64,000 bases of DNA from Labilibaculum sp. DW002 (GCF_029029525.1 NZ_JAKJSC010000001.1:1958987-2022986); one strand, 5' to 3'; numbered from the stretch's first letter, positions 45,888 through 55,415 are shown. Notes: generated from the letters alone by a model not told the origin. Numbers and translations: made by a program.

Positions 45888-47399
45888 TCATTTTTTTAGT
45901 TTTAACCATGCTTTTGGCAAATAGTCGATAATATCACTTGCTGTAAGCGCTTCAATTCCAAGATCAACAGATGCCAAATCGCCAGCTAAACCATGTAAAT
46001 ACACTCCTATTATTGCTGCCACATGGGAAGAATACCCTTGCGATAACAAAGATAATATTATTCCAGTTAGTACATCACCACTTCCTGCGGTTGCCATTCC
46101 AGGATTTCCTGTCGGATTAAAATAACAACTTCCTTCCGGACAACAAATTGCAGTGTAAGCTCCTTTTAAAACCAATGTAAGCTGATGTTCTTTAGCAAAT
46201 TCTCTTTGCATACAGTTTCTTGTATAACTATCCTTTGATTTTCCGACCAAACGTTCAAATTCTTTCATATGAGGCGTAAATACACAGCCCATTGGCAAGT
46301 CATCTTTTAACTCAGGATGTTCACCAATAATATTGATCGCATCTGCATCCAAGACCATCGGTACTTTCACCTCTTTTAGCAAATCGATCATTGCCTTGTA
46401 GGAATTCTGTTTTTTATCAATTCCAGGACCAATAGCTATTGCCTTAAATTGATCTAAATTTGGGAATTCAGTAAAAATAATATCCGATCGATCGATACTA
46501 ACCATGGTTTCAGGCACTGCAGTTTGCATTATTTGATAACCCAAACGTGGAATATGAGAAGTCAGCAAACCTATTCCCGAACGCAAACTAGCGCGAGATG
46601 CCAAAATAGCTGCGCCCATTTTGCCATAACTACCACTAATTAGTAAACCATGCCCATAAGTTCCTTTGTGATCGAACTTCTTTCTTGGCATTAAAAGAGA
46701 TTTTACAAATTCTCTATTTAGTATTTTATAAGGGGTCAATTCTGATTTTATAATTTCTTGATGCAAGTCGATTGGAAGTACTTCCCATTCGCCTACATAT
46801 TTAGCATTTTCAGGAAATAGAAAAGCCAATTTAGGAAACTGAAAACTTAAGGTGTAATCTGCTTGAACAATTCCTCTCGTATTGTTCGTAGAATTATCTT
46901 CACACATCAATCCTGATGGCACATCGATAGAAACAACATTGGCCTCGCTAGCATTTATAGCATTCACGATTTCAAGAGCCAATCCACTTAATGGTCTTGA
47001 CAAACCTGACCCAAAGACAGCATCAATTACGATGTCATCTGGAAACAACCAAGGCATATTATCAATGGAGGTAAGCTCATAAATATCCAGGTTCTTTTTG
47101 TTTTGAATTCGGCTCAAGTTTACCTGAGCATCTGAAGCTATTTTATCACTTATTTTTAGCAGAAATACTTCTACAGAGTAGTTCTTCTCAGCAAGCATTC
47201 GAGCTACAGCCAAACCATCTCCTCCATTATTCCCAGGTCCAATAAATATCTTGCAATTCTGAGGAGAAGGAAATTTCCCAACGATCCAATTATAAATTTT
47301 AGATGAAGCTCTTTCCATTAAATCAATAGAAGCAATTGGCTCGTGTTCTATAGTGAATGTATCAATTTTTGAAATTTGTTCGGCCGAGAATACTTTCAT
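45888..47399 (-). CDS. Bifunctional NAD(P)HX epimerase/dehydratase
   Basis: This 503-residue fusion repairs hydrated NADH and NADPH. The N-terminal epimerase (NnrE, about 1-215) has GPGNNGGDGLAVARML and IDVPSGL. The C-terminal ADP-dependent dehydratase (NnrD, about 225-500) has ISGSYGKMGAAILA, GPGIDKK, VLDADAINI, TPHMKEFERL and GNPGMATAGSGDVLTGI. Fusion of the two activities is normal in bacteria. It stands alone between the DUF4831 and DUF4287 genes. Confidence 0.96.
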   Translation of the reverse strand: MKVFSAEQISKIDTFTIEHEPIASIDLMERASSKIYNWIVGKFPSPQNCKIFIGPGNNGGDGLAVARMLAEKNYSVEVFLLKISDKIASDAQVNLSRIQNKKNLDIYELTSIDNMPWLFPDDIVIDAVFGSGLSRPLSGLALEIVNAINASEANVVSIDVPSGLMCEDNSTNNTRGIVQADYTLSFQFPKLAFLFPENAKYVGEWEVLPIDLHQEIIKSELTPYKILNREFVKSLLMPRKKFDHKGTYGHGLLISGSYGKMGAAILASRASLRSGIGLLTSHIPRLGYQIMQTAVPETMVSIDRSDIIFTEFPNLDQFKAIAIGPGIDKKQNSYKAMIDLLKEVKVPMVLDADAINIIGEHPELKDDLPMGCVFTPHMKEFERLVGKSKDSYTRNCMQREFAKEHQLTLVLKGAYTAICCPEGSCYFNPTGNPGMATAGSGDVLTGIILSLLSQGYSSHVAAIIGVYLHGLAGDLASVDLGIEALTASDIIDYLPKAWLKLKK

Positions 47400-47508
47400 A
47401 TCAATTAAGTTTTAAATTTTGACTCTGAAATAAAGAAAAAAGAATTAGACTACTGCTCGTAAAATAAGTATCTAACCACTTGCTAATTTGCATTTAATGG
47501 TAGCCAGT

Positions 47509-48051
47509 TTATTTCGATTTTTCGTATGCTTCTAGTATCCAAGCTTTCAATTCATTATCAATTTCCGACAATTCAGAAATTCTCACTCTATGGGTACACA
47601 TTGTTCCAAAAGGTCCAGAGCTTTCAAGCCTATTCGCTATTGGCTTGTCTTTTATTTTCAAGCCTAAATCAATTCTTGTTTTGGTTGCGGGTTTAATTAA
47701 AACAAATTGTCGTTTACGAATAATGCTGACACTTCCTTTTTTGGGAGTAATAGTAACATCAGAACCTAAGGTTTTAAGATACTTGATAAGTTCTTCGTAG
47801 ATCGGAATTAATTCTTCTTTTCCCTTGTATTGAGATTCCACAAGATCTTCTGATGTATTATCTTCTTCTTTTGATAGTGTTACAATTGTATTCGCAAACC
47901 CATGTGTAACATTATATTCAGATTTTAGATATTTAACCCCTTCCGAATGTTTTTCGAATGATTTTTTTTTCAATATTTTTTTCCATTCTTCTAATGATTT
48001 ACCCGTTTTTTCAGGCATATTTTCAATCATCGTCTTCAGTGCAGGATCCAT
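47509..48051 (-). CDS. DUF4287/DUF5655 domain protein
   Basis: This 180-residue cytoplasmic protein has an N-terminal DUF4287 segment (about 1-60: GKSLEEWKKILKK, LKSEYNVTHGFANTIV) and a C-terminal DUF5655 segment (about 75-178: VSIIRKRQFVLIKPATKTRI, THRVRISELSEID). The pair occurs in many soil and marine bacteria. The function is unknown, although DUF5655 is predicted to be a transport- or nucleic-acid-associated fold. It is a single-gene unit, divergent from the peptide transporter. Confidence 0.82.
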   Translation of the reverse strand: MDPALKTMIENMPEKTGKSLEEWKKILKKKSFEKHSEGVKYLKSEYNVTHGFANTIVTLSKEEDNTSEDLVESQYKGKEELIPIYEELIKYLKTLGSDVTITPKKGSVSIIRKRQFVLIKPATKTRIDLGLKIKDKPIANRLESSGPFGTMCTHRVRISELSEIDNELKAWILEAYEKSK

Positions 48052-48227
48052 AAGTCAATTTTTTGTTGGCTACAATACCGAAAATACTCGGTTACATCTT
48101 ACTATTTCTAATGCTTTGGGCTTGTATATCAAAGATACTAAACTTTTCAATTCCATATTTGCTTACGAAAACGTTTTAAATAGACTCATTCTGCTAACAA
48201 ATCATTACTCTCTTTTGTTTTTTTTTA

Positions 48228-48235
48228 TATATTTG
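48228..48235 (+). promoter_or_regulatory. Candidate -7 box (TATATTTG) of the peptide transporter gene
   Basis: TATATTTG is an exact TAnnTTTG match, about 50 bases before the start codon, preceded by a T-rich tract. Confidence 0.5.
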
Positions 48236-48285
48236 TCCATCTCATGAAAACAAGTAAAAACTATTAATAATTAAAACAAACAACT

Positions 48286-49803
48286 ATGTTTAAAGGACAT
48301 CCTAAAGGTCTGATTCCTGCTGCTTTAGCAAATATGGGTGAAAGATTCGGATTCTATACCATGATGGCTATCTTGGTATTATTCTTACAAGCTAAATTCG
48401 GTTTAGATGGAACCGCTGCTGGTTGGATTTATGCAACTTTCTATTCATCTATCTATTTCCTTGCTATTTTAGGTGGTGTTATTGCCGATAAAACTAAAAA
48501 CTACAAAGGAACTATTCTCGCAGGTTTATTAATGATGGCTTTTGGATACGTGCTTCTTGCAATTCCAACTCCAACTCCAGTTCCAAACTTAACTTTATAC
48601 CTAGTTGCAACCTGTGTTGCTTTAGCTGTAATTGCATTTGGTAATGGTTTATTCAAAGGTAACTTACAAGCCTTAGTAGGTCAGATGTACGATGATCCTA
48701 AGTATGATAAGGTTAGAGACTCAGGTTTCTCTTTATTCTATATGTTTATTAATATTGGTGGTATTTTTGCTCCAATGATTGCTCCATCTATTAGAAGTTG
48801 GTGGTTAGCAAGATCCGGTTTTGAATACAATGCCAATCTTCCTGAGCTATGTCATCAACACCTAGGCGGTACGCTTACAGAAAAAGCAGCGGAAAGATTT
48901 CATGAAATTGCAAACCAAGTAAGTGCTTCTCCTATTACTGACTATACTGCTTTTTGTAATGATTACTTAAATGTATTTAATGAAGGTTTCCATTATGCAT
49001 TTGCTGTTGCGATTGTTGCTATGTTAATTTCATTGGTTATCTATCTTAAGAATAAAGCTAACTTCCCAGATCCTGCGAAAAAAGCTGCTGAAGCTAAAGC
49101 AAACAACACAACCGTTACTCAGATGGATGTTAAGGAAGTTAAGCAAAGAATCTACGCTTTATTAGCGGTATTCGGAGTTGTTATCTTCTTCTGGTTCTCT
49201 TTCCACCAAAATGGTTTAACTCTTACTATGTTTGCTAGAGATTATACTGTACTTAATATTGGTGGCTTTAGTTTTGATCCAGAGATTTTCCAAATGGCTA
49301 ATCCATTCTTCGTAGTATTCTTAACTCCAGTTGTTGTAGGTATCTTCGGATGGTTACGTAACCGTGGAATTGAGCCATCTACCCCTAAGAAGATTGCAAT
49401 TGGTATGTTTATCGCTGCATTAGCTTATGTATTGATGACTTTTGGTTCTCTTAATGTACCATTGTTCTCTGAAGTAACTGAGATGGGTGGTCTTCCTGAG
49501 GCTGATAAAGTAACTCCATTCCTATTGGTTGGTGCTTACTTCATCTTAACTGTTGCTGAGCTTTTCATTAGTCCACTTGGAATTTCTTTCGTATCGAAAG
49601 TAGCTCCTCCTCAGTATCAAGGTCTAATGCAAGGTCTTTGGTTAGGTGCAACAGGTGCTGGTAACCAGTTATTAGTATTTGGTGCTATGCTTTACGTTGG
49701 AGTACCTATCTGGTTAACTTGGACAGTATTTATTGGTGCATGTGCTATCTCAATGATCATCATGCTTGTAATGGTAAAATGGTTAGAAAGAGTTTCTGAA
49801 TAA
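48286..49803 (+). CDS. Proton-dependent oligopeptide transporter (POT family)
   Basis: This 505-residue MFS transporter has the proton-coupling motif MGERFGFYTMMAILVLF in helix 1 (E19-R-F). LGGVIADK at the first cytoplasmic loop and GNGLFKGNLQALVGQMY in helix 4 carry conserved basic residues. About twelve to fourteen helices are visible. A hydrophilic loop (about 195-235) and a Lys/Ala-rich cytoplasmic linker (about 260-285) separate the halves. POT members import di- and tripeptides with protons. The coding sequence uses regular, likely highly expressed codons. It is monocistronic with its own terminator. Confidence 0.94.
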   Translation: MFKGHPKGLIPAALANMGERFGFYTMMAILVLFLQAKFGLDGTAAGWIYATFYSSIYFLAILGGVIADKTKNYKGTILAGLLMMAFGYVLLAIPTPTPVPNLTLYLVATCVALAVIAFGNGLFKGNLQALVGQMYDDPKYDKVRDSGFSLFYMFINIGGIFAPMIAPSIRSWWLARSGFEYNANLPELCHQHLGGTLTEKAAERFHEIANQVSASPITDYTAFCNDYLNVFNEGFHYAFAVAIVAMLISLVIYLKNKANFPDPAKKAAEAKANNTTVTQMDVKEVKQRIYALLAVFGVVIFFWFSFHQNGLTLTMFARDYTVLNIGGFSFDPEIFQMANPFFVVFLTPVVVGIFGWLRNRGIEPSTPKKIAIGMFIAALAYVLMTFGSLNVPLFSEVTEMGGLPEADKVTPFLLVGAYFILTVAELFISPLGISFVSKVAPPQYQGLMQGLWLGATGAGNQLLVFGAMLYVGVPIWLTWTVFIGACAISMIIMLVMVKWLERVSE

Positions 49804-49823
49804 GAAATACAAATAATATATCA

Positions 49824-49855
49824 AAAACCGCCTCATATATGAGGCGGTTTTTTTA
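49824..49855 (+). terminator. Intrinsic terminator after the peptide transporter gene
   Basis: An 11-bp stem (AAAACCGCCTC / GAGGCGGTTTT) with a 6-base loop is followed by T. Confidence 0.9.
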
Positions 49856-49987
49856 TGCCATAAACTTCCTTATTTAAAATTCTATTGGTTAATCAATAAA
49901 ATCAAACAGAAAATCCCTCTCCTATTTCAGACTTAAAGGTATTTTATATTATATTTGCTTATTCAAAACTATTCTAAATAAAACCTC

Positions 49988-50308
49988 ATGTTTGAGAAAC
50001 TTAAAAAACGTTGGGAGATCAATTCAAATCTTCAACTAATATTAATCCTTATTACCTTTTCCATAACTGGTAGTCTTTCAGTTATGGTGAGGAAACCAAT
50101 ATTTGAATACCTTTCTATTGGGCCCGAAACCAACCTGATGATCAAAATAATAATGAGTATTATTATCATCACTCCAGCTTATCAAATCCTATTATTAATT
50201 GTAGGTAGTATACTAGGGCAATTTCGATTTTTCTGGAATTTTGAAAAGAAAATGATTAGTCGCTTTTCATCTAAGAAAAAGAAAAACACCATTCACAAAG
50301 AAGCATAA
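49988..50308 (+). CDS. Small DUF6787-like membrane protein
   Basis: This 106-residue protein has two helices (about 17-34 and 50-76). The N-terminal pattern FEKLKKRWEINSNLQLILIL resembles Bacteroidota DUF6787 proteins, which are often encoded beside heme genes. A basic tail (RFSSKKKKN) ends it. The hemF start is 43 bases downstream, so the two are probably co-transcribed. The function is unknown. Confidence 0.7.
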   Translation: MFEKLKKRWEINSNLQLILILITFSITGSLSVMVRKPIFEYLSIGPETNLMIKIIMSIIIITPAYQILLLIVGSILGQFRFFWNFEKKMISRFSSKKKKNTIHKEA

Positions 50309-50351
50309 TTCAGAATATTACTAAAGACAACACACGCAACAATAATCCTCT

Positions 50352-51245
50352 ATGCATAAAGAAGAAATCGCAGAGAAATTTAAACAACTACAAGATAGAA
50401 TTACCAAGGCCATTGAGACTACTGATGGAAAAGCATCCTTTATTGAAGATCTTTGGGAACGAGATGGCGGTGGAGGCGGAAGAAGCCGAGTAATAAAAGA
50501 GGGAAATACAATTGAAAAAGGTGGGGTTAATTTCTCCGCTGTTCATGGTCCTCTTCCTGAAAAAATTAAAACTAAGCTCAATGTAAAAGGCGATGAGTTT
50601 TTTGCAACTGGCGTATCGCTTATTATGCATCCAGAGAATCCTTATGTACCCATTGTTCACATGAATGTTAGATATTTTGAGCTTAATGATGGTACCTATT
50701 GGTTTGGAGGAGGCATTGATCTTACACCAATATACATTGACAAGAAAGAAGCCGCAAACTTTCATCAGGCTCTAAAAACAATTTGTGGAAAATACAATCC
50801 TGATTTTTATCCAAAATTTAAAACTTGGGCTGATGATTATTTCTTTTTAAGCCATAGAGATGAGACAAGGGGTGTTGGGGGGATTTTCTTCGATCATCTA
50901 AATGATTCAACAGGTTTATCAAAAGATGACCTATTCGCTTTTGTAATTGAAATTGGACAGCTCTTTGCTCCACTCTATGCAGCAATCATGAAAAATAAAG
51001 CTGATTATTCATACACTGAGCAAGAAAAAGATTGGCAATTGCATCGACGTGGACGTTATGTGGAATTTAACCTTCTACAAGATAAAGGAACTCGTTTTGG
51101 AATAGACACCAATGGGCGTACCGAATCCATATTAGTAAGTATGCCGCCTGAAGTAAAGTGGACTTATCAATACGAGATTAAATCAAATTCCAAAGAGGAA
51201 CAAACCTTAAATCTATTAAAGAAAGATATCGATTGGATTGCCTAA
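50352..51245 (+). CDS. hemF: Oxygen-dependent coproporphyrinogen III oxidase
   Basis: HemF converts coproporphyrinogen III to protoporphyrinogen IX using O2. The 297-residue protein has the diagnostic WERDGGGGGRSRVI (about 36-49), the conserved GGVNFSAVHG, WFGGGIDLTPIY, and the C-terminal QLHRRGRYVEFNLLQDKGTRFG. Use of the O2-dependent enzyme implies aerobic heme synthesis. Ferrochelatase, two steps later in the pathway, is encoded 129 bases downstream. Confidence 0.97.
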   Translation: MHKEEIAEKFKQLQDRITKAIETTDGKASFIEDLWERDGGGGGRSRVIKEGNTIEKGGVNFSAVHGPLPEKIKTKLNVKGDEFFATGVSLIMHPENPYVPIVHMNVRYFELNDGTYWFGGGIDLTPIYIDKKEAANFHQALKTICGKYNPDFYPKFKTWADDYFFLSHRDETRGVGGIFFDHLNDSTGLSKDDLFAFVIEIGQLFAPLYAAIMKNKADYSYTEQEKDWQLHRRGRYVEFNLLQDKGTRFGIDTNGRTESILVSMPPEVKWTYQYEIKSNSKEEQTLNLLKKDIDWIA

Positions 51246-51374
51246 TTCTTCAAATAGGTACAACAAAGTAGCTGCATATTTGTTTTATCTGTAAAAGAAA
51301 ATTTTTATTATTTTTAGTAAACGAAAGTTCTGTATACATTAGTCCATTCTATTTCTCTTAAACGAACAAGCAAC

Positions 51375-52388
51375 ATGTCGAAAAAAACAACTGTTCTTCT
51401 TATCAATCTTGGCACCCCTAAAAGCCCAAGTGTTAAAGACGTACGCTCATACTTAAAGGAGTTTCTAAATGACAAACGAGTTATTGATATTCCCTGGCTT
51501 CTTCGTAAGATATTAGTCAACCTTATCATTATTCCATTTCGGGCAAAATCTTCTTCAAAAATATATAAAGAGCTCTGGACACCTAAAGGTTCTCCTTTAA
51601 TGATATATGCTGAAAAGGTACAGAAACTGCTTCAAGACAAATTGGATGATAATTATACGGTTGAAATGGCAATGCGCTATCAGCAACCATCCATGAAAAG
51701 TGTCTTGGCTAAAATCCAAAAAGAGATGCCCGCAAAACTGATCATTTTCCCAATGTATCCTCAGTACGCTTCTTCATCAACAGGTTCGACTATAGAAAGG
51801 GTTATGGAATTGATGAAATCATGGGAAGTTATTCCTGAGGTTAATATCATCAATCAGTTTTTCGAAGACCCTGATTACATCAAAATTATTGCCGATAATG
51901 CACGCAAGAATAATTTGGATGATTTTGAACATTTTGTTTTCTCATTTCATGGACTTCCCATCAGACAAATTAATAAAGTACACCCTGGAAGAAATTGTAA
52001 AACCTGTGATTGTGATAAAAAATTCAATCGTGAAACCGACTACTATTGCTATAAATCTACTTGTTACGAAAATGCCAGATTAATCGCCCAAGAACTAAAT
52101 ATTCCTAAAGAAAAGTATACAGTCGGCTTTCAATCTCGATTAGACAAAGATTGGCTTGAGCCATTTGCAGATAAACTGATGGTTAAGCTAGCAAAAGAGG
52201 GTAAGAAGAACATTATGGTTTTTAGCCCTGCTTTTGTTGCAGATTGCTTAGAAACAACCATAGAAATTGGCATTGAATATCGAGAAATATTTGAAGAAAA
52301 CGGTGGCGAAAAACTAGCTTTGGTAGAAAGCCTTAACGATCATCCTAAATGGATTGAAACTTTAAAAGACTTGGTAGTTAAGTCTTAA
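51375..52388 (+). CDS. hemH: Ferrochelatase
   Basis: HemH inserts Fe2+ into protoporphyrin IX. The 337-residue length is typical. VLLINLGTPKSPSVKDVRSYL opens the protein, VFSFHGLPIRQI carries the metal-binding His, and a C-terminal Glu lies in the family's conserved DCLETTIEIGIEY. A Cys-rich insert (about 208-230: CKTCDC, YYCY, TCY) matches the extended Bacteroidota form. It is probably co-expressed with hemF. Confidence 0.97.
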   Translation: MSKKTTVLLINLGTPKSPSVKDVRSYLKEFLNDKRVIDIPWLLRKILVNLIIIPFRAKSSSKIYKELWTPKGSPLMIYAEKVQKLLQDKLDDNYTVEMAMRYQQPSMKSVLAKIQKEMPAKLIIFPMYPQYASSSTGSTIERVMELMKSWEVIPEVNIINQFFEDPDYIKIIADNARKNNLDDFEHFVFSFHGLPIRQINKVHPGRNCKTCDCDKKFNRETDYYCYKSTCYENARLIAQELNIPKEKYTVGFQSRLDKDWLEPFADKLMVKLAKEGKKNIMVFSPAFVADCLETTIEIGIEYREIFEENGGEKLALVESLNDHPKWIETLKDLVVKS

Positions 52389-52397
52389 TTTTCGAAG

Positions 52398-52886
52398 CTA
52401 TTTATTAAATCGATCATCTGATTTTAAGGTCTTATTTTTTTCATGCCAATTTTCATCCAGCCAGCCAGAAACCGCATCTGGACGATTATCAAATTTTGAA
52501 AAGAAAGGTTTAATATCAATTAAAGGTGTTCCATTTAGAATATCAACATCTTCAACTAGTATGTTGTTACCTTCAATACCTAATACTTTTACTGTCGACA
52601 TACCAATTGCATTCGGACGACGAGGAGCTCGCGTGGCAAAAATGCCATGCTCAACCTTATCCATAAACGGCTTTACATGCAAATCAAATCCACTTGATTC
52701 ATGCAGGTGATAGAGTAAGATTGCATGAGAAAAGCCTTCCAAATCCATTAAACCATCTGCATATTCTGGATTTACCACAACCTTAGCCTTAATGCCTTTA
52801 GCACTTAAGGGTTGAATTGGCATGTTTTCTTTGGTAACATGCGGCGTATGAATAATACCAATTGGCTTGAATACAATTTCAGTCAT
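52398..52886 (-). CDS. trmO: tRNA (t6A37) methyltransferase TrmO
   Basis: TrmO (TsaA/VirR family) methylates N6-threonylcarbamoyladenosine at position 37 of tRNA-Thr, using SAM. The protein of 162 residues has the beta-barrel start FKPIGIIHTPH, RAPRRPNAIGMSTVKV and DILNGTPLIDIKPF, all family hallmarks. I choose the ATG at 52886 over an in-frame TTG at 52907, because a -7 promoter box sits at 52909-52916 and the TTG would lie at or before the transcription start. The last 20 residues are a basic tail. Confidence 0.93.
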   Translation of the reverse strand: MTEIVFKPIGIIHTPHVTKENMPIQPLSAKGIKAKVVVNPEYADGLMDLEGFSHAILLYHLHESSGFDLHVKPFMDKVEHGIFATRAPRRPNAIGMSTVKVLGIEGNNILVEDVDILNGTPLIDIKPFFSKFDNRPDAVSGWLDENWHEKNKTLKSDDRFNK

Positions 52887-52908
52887 ATCTTTTTCTATTA
52901 TAATCAAT

Positions 52909-52916
52909 CAAATTTA
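52909..52916 (-). promoter_or_regulatory. Candidate -7 box (TAAATTTG) of trmO
   Basis: The minus strand reads TAAATTTG, matching TAnnTTTG. It is 23 bases before the ATG at 52886 and supports that start. Confidence 0.5.
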
Positions 52917-52929
52917 GCAATATAAAATA

Positions 52930-52964
52930 AAAGAGCTTACCTCGAAAAACGAAGCAAGCTCTTT
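52930..52964 (-). terminator. Terminator-like hairpin between trmO and aspA
   Basis: Stem AAAGAGCTT / AAGCTCTTT with an inner ACCTCG / CGAAGC partial pairing lies 35 bases after the aspA stop. On the minus strand a short T-run follows. It overlaps the trmO upstream region. Confidence 0.6.
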
Positions 52965-52999
52965 AGTGCGCCAAAAACTCTTATGAAGAGTATTACTGT

Positions 53000-54406
53000 T
53001 TAAGCCTCAACAAATTTCTGTGGTTTGATCATACGCTCAGGAGCAAGAATCTCATCAAGTTTTTCTTTAGTCAATAAACCTTCTTCAAGAATCAAATCAT
53101 ATACACTTCTGTTCTCAGCTAGCGCACGCTTAGCAATTCTCGATGATGCTTCGTAACCTAAAGTTGGGTTTACTGCTGTAACAATTCCAATACTGTTTAG
53201 AACCATTTCCTTACAGTGCTCTTCGTTAGCCGTAATTCCATCAATACAACGCTCTTTTAAAGTAGCCATACCATTCTTCAACATCTCCATTGATTCGAAG
53301 ATAGAACGAACCATAACTGGCTCCATAACGTTCAATTGTAGTTGACCAGCTTCAGCAGCCATTGTTACAGTCAAATCGTTACCTATTACTTTATAAGCAA
53401 TTTGGTTTACCACCTCTGGAATAACCGGATTTACTTTTCCTGGCATAATAGAAGAACCTGGCTGCATTTTAGGTAGGTTAATCTCATTAAATCCACAACG
53501 CGGTCCGGAAGAAAGTAAACGTAAATCGTTACAAATCTTAGAAAGTTTGATAGCCAAACGCTTGATTGCTGATGAGTACATCACATATGAACCTGTATCC
53601 GGAGTCGCCTCGATAAGGTTACCAGCCAATACGATATCCATTTTTGTGATATCACGCAGGTGTTTAATACATTTTTCAGGATAATCAGGTTCAGAGTTGA
53701 TACCTGTTCCAATAGCTGTAGCACCCATATTAACTTCTAAGAACAACTTAGCATTCTCATTTAAGCGTAAGATTTCTTCTTCGAGGTTAACAGCCCATGC
53801 TTCAAACTCTTGCCCTAAAGTCATTGGTACAGCATCTTGAAGCTGCGTTCTTCCCATTTTAATTACATCCTTGAATTCTTCCCCTTTTGCACGAAATCCT
53901 TCAACTAAGCTTTTTAATCCAATCACCAAATCTTCATTCTTAAGCATTAAACCAACTTTAATACCAGTTGGGTATGCATCGTTAGTCGATTGAGAAAGGT
54001 TAACGTGATTATTTGGATGACACTTCTTGTAATCACCTTTTTCGTATCCTAGAATTTCTAAGGCACGATTTGCAATAACCTCATTAGCATTCATGTTGGT
54101 AGAAGTACCAGCACCACCTTGAATCATATCAACCGGAAATTCATTGATCAATTTTCCATCGATAATTTCTTCACAAGCCTTTGTAATAGCATCATTAAGA
54201 TCATCATTCAATAAACCTAACTCGTTATTAGCTTTTGAAGCTGCCCACTTAACCATAGCAAGAGCCTTTATATATTTTGGATATGCGCTAAGTTTAACAC
54301 CGCAAATATCAAAATTTTCAACTGCTCTTAAAGTTTGAATTCCATAATATGCTTCAGATGGAACTTCTTTGTAACCAAGTAAATCGTGTTCAGTTCTTGT
54401 ACTCAT
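53000..54406 (-). CDS. aspA: Aspartate ammonia-lyase
   Basis: AspA deaminates aspartate to fumarate and ammonia. The 468-residue length matches. The N-terminus RTEHDLLGYKEVPSEAYYGI is the AspA form and differs from class II fumarase. Also present are GGAGTSTNMNANEVIANRA, SQSTNDAYPTG, GRTQLQDAVPMTLGQEF and the signature loop GSSIMPGKVNPVIPEV. It is monocistronic, with a leader of about 90 bases and a -7 box at 54505-54512. Confidence 0.96.
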   Translation of the reverse strand: MSTRTEHDLLGYKEVPSEAYYGIQTLRAVENFDICGVKLSAYPKYIKALAMVKWAASKANNELGLLNDDLNDAITKACEEIIDGKLINEFPVDMIQGGAGTSTNMNANEVIANRALEILGYEKGDYKKCHPNNHVNLSQSTNDAYPTGIKVGLMLKNEDLVIGLKSLVEGFRAKGEEFKDVIKMGRTQLQDAVPMTLGQEFEAWAVNLEEEILRLNENAKLFLEVNMGATAIGTGINSEPDYPEKCIKHLRDITKMDIVLAGNLIEATPDTGSYVMYSSAIKRLAIKLSKICNDLRLLSSGPRCGFNEINLPKMQPGSSIMPGKVNPVIPEVVNQIAYKVIGNDLTVTMAAEAGQLQLNVMEPVMVRSIFESMEMLKNGMATLKERCIDGITANEEHCKEMVLNSIGIVTAVNPTLGYEASSRIAKRALAENRSVYDLILEEGLLTKEKLDEILAPERMIKPQKFVEA

Positions 54407-54504
54407 TGTGATTATACTTTTCCCTTTAGCAATTACTTAATTGAAATTCCCCCTTCAAAAAAAATCTGCTAAACCCGTTTGTAAATAGTGTTTGTTTGTT
54501 GCCA

Positions 54505-54512
54505 CAAATGTA
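54505..54512 (-). promoter_or_regulatory. Candidate -7 box (TACATTTG) of aspA
   Basis: The minus strand reads TACATTTG, matching TAnnTTTG, 99 bases before the aspA start codon. Confidence 0.5.
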
Positions 54513-54577
54513 AAATAAGAATCAAATTTATACCAAGATTTAATAAAAAATCAACCAGCAAAACACCACACAGCATA

Positions 54578-54620
54578 AAACCCTGTTTTAATGACTTTTA
54601 CATCAGTTAAAACAGGGTTT
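54578..54620 (-). terminator. Long hairpin after the DUF4494 gene
   Basis: A 14-bp perfect stem (AAACCCTGTTTTAA / TTAAAACAGGGTTT) with a 15-base loop lies between the DUF4494 gene and aspA. On the minus strand only four T follow, so termination may be weak, but the stem is strong. Confidence 0.6.
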
Positions 54621-54703
54621 CACAACTCATATTCGTTTGGTTTTGGTATGTTTCTCAACAGAATACAAACGTTTTCGACAAAAAGGGATCAGAAAAATCT
54701 GAT

Positions 54704-55216
54704 CTATTCAAAATCTTGAGAATTTTCTTCAACTTCCGATAGCGGTTTTAGGTGTGCAGGAATTTCTTCATTCAATTCATCCTTAAAGAATGGAAATACA
54801 TCCATTAATGGACTTTCTGTAATTGAGTGAATTTCATAAGGTACAATCATAGTGCTTAAAGATTCCTCTAAGAACTCATATGCCTGCTTCACATTATTTG
54901 CTTCAGTTAGCATGTAGTTGTTCGCTTTTTTCTCCTTACCAGATGCCTCATCAACATCTACAAAAGAAACCTTCGCTTTATACCAACGATCACCATTTTC
55001 GTTTGGATAAAGTTCAGTAACGTTAGACTTGCTTATGTTTGTAACATTAAATTCGCCACCAATCATTTGCTCTAACTCTTTATGAATTCTAGCCTCGGCT
55101 TCAGTAAAGGAAACTGCATCTACTAAATAAGGCTCCGAAACTTTTTTCTCTTTGCCTGAAACTTCGTCAATTTTAACGTACTTAACTTTACACTCGAACC
55201 AATTATTTGTCATCAT
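54704..55216 (-). CDS. DUF4494 family protein
   Basis: This 170-residue cytoplasmic protein is typical of the Bacteroidota family DUF4494. It contains two internally related halves: WFECKVKYVKIDEVSGKEKK (about 5-25) and WYKAKVSFVDVDEASGKEKK (about 82-101), each followed by a (Y/N)-M/L-(V/T)-(E/D)A segment. The internal repeat suggests a duplicated beta-alpha unit. Its function is unknown. It sits between a tRNA-Met gene and aspA on the minus strand. Confidence 0.88.
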   Translation of the reverse strand: MMTNNWFECKVKYVKIDEVSGKEKKVSEPYLVDAVSFTEAEARIHKELEQMIGGEFNVTNISKSNVTELYPNENGDRWYKAKVSFVDVDEASGKEKKANNYMLTEANNVKQAYEFLEESLSTMIVPYEIHSITESPLMDVFPFFKDELNEEIPAHLKPLSEVEENSQDFE

Positions 55217-55289
55217 ATTATTTTTATTTTTTTTCGCTTAACAAAGATAAAATAACCTACTTTATATTGTTCAAATTGAGGAATAAAAA

Positions 55290-55319
55290 AAGGGAATAAC
55301 TTTAAAGTTATTCCCTTTG
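55290..55319 (-). terminator. Intrinsic terminator after tRNA-Met copy 1
   Basis: A perfect palindromic hairpin, AAAGGGAATAACTTT / AAAGTTATTCCCTTT, lies directly 3' of the minus-strand tRNA and is followed on that strand by T. Confidence 0.85.
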
Positions 55320-55321
55320 AG

Positions 55322-55395
55322 TAGCGAGAGGCGGGCTTGAACCGCCGACCTCGTGATTATGAATCACGCGCTCTAACCAGCTGAGCTACCTCGCC
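55322..55395 (-). tRNA. tRNA-Met (CAT), copy 1
   Basis: The 74-base minus-strand gene folds as a full cloverleaf: acceptor GGCGAGG with TCTCGCT (G1-U72 and G7-U66 wobbles), D-arm AGCTCAGCTGGTTAGAGC, anticodon stem CGTGA/TCACG, loop TTCATAA with anticodon CAT, and T-arm GGCGG TTCAAGC CCGCC. The discriminator is A. CCA is not encoded. The G1-U72 pair matches elongator tRNA-Met of Gram-positive bacteria, so I prefer Met over lysidine-modified Ile2. It is identical in sequence to copy 2. Confidence 0.93.
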
Positions 55396-55415
55396 ATTTT
55401 TGCTTGATTGCGGTG

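Noticed and set aside
48052-48285. Signs of horizontal transfer around the POT transporter gene
   Set aside because: The smoother codon use there is what high expression would give. Base composition and neighbours look native.
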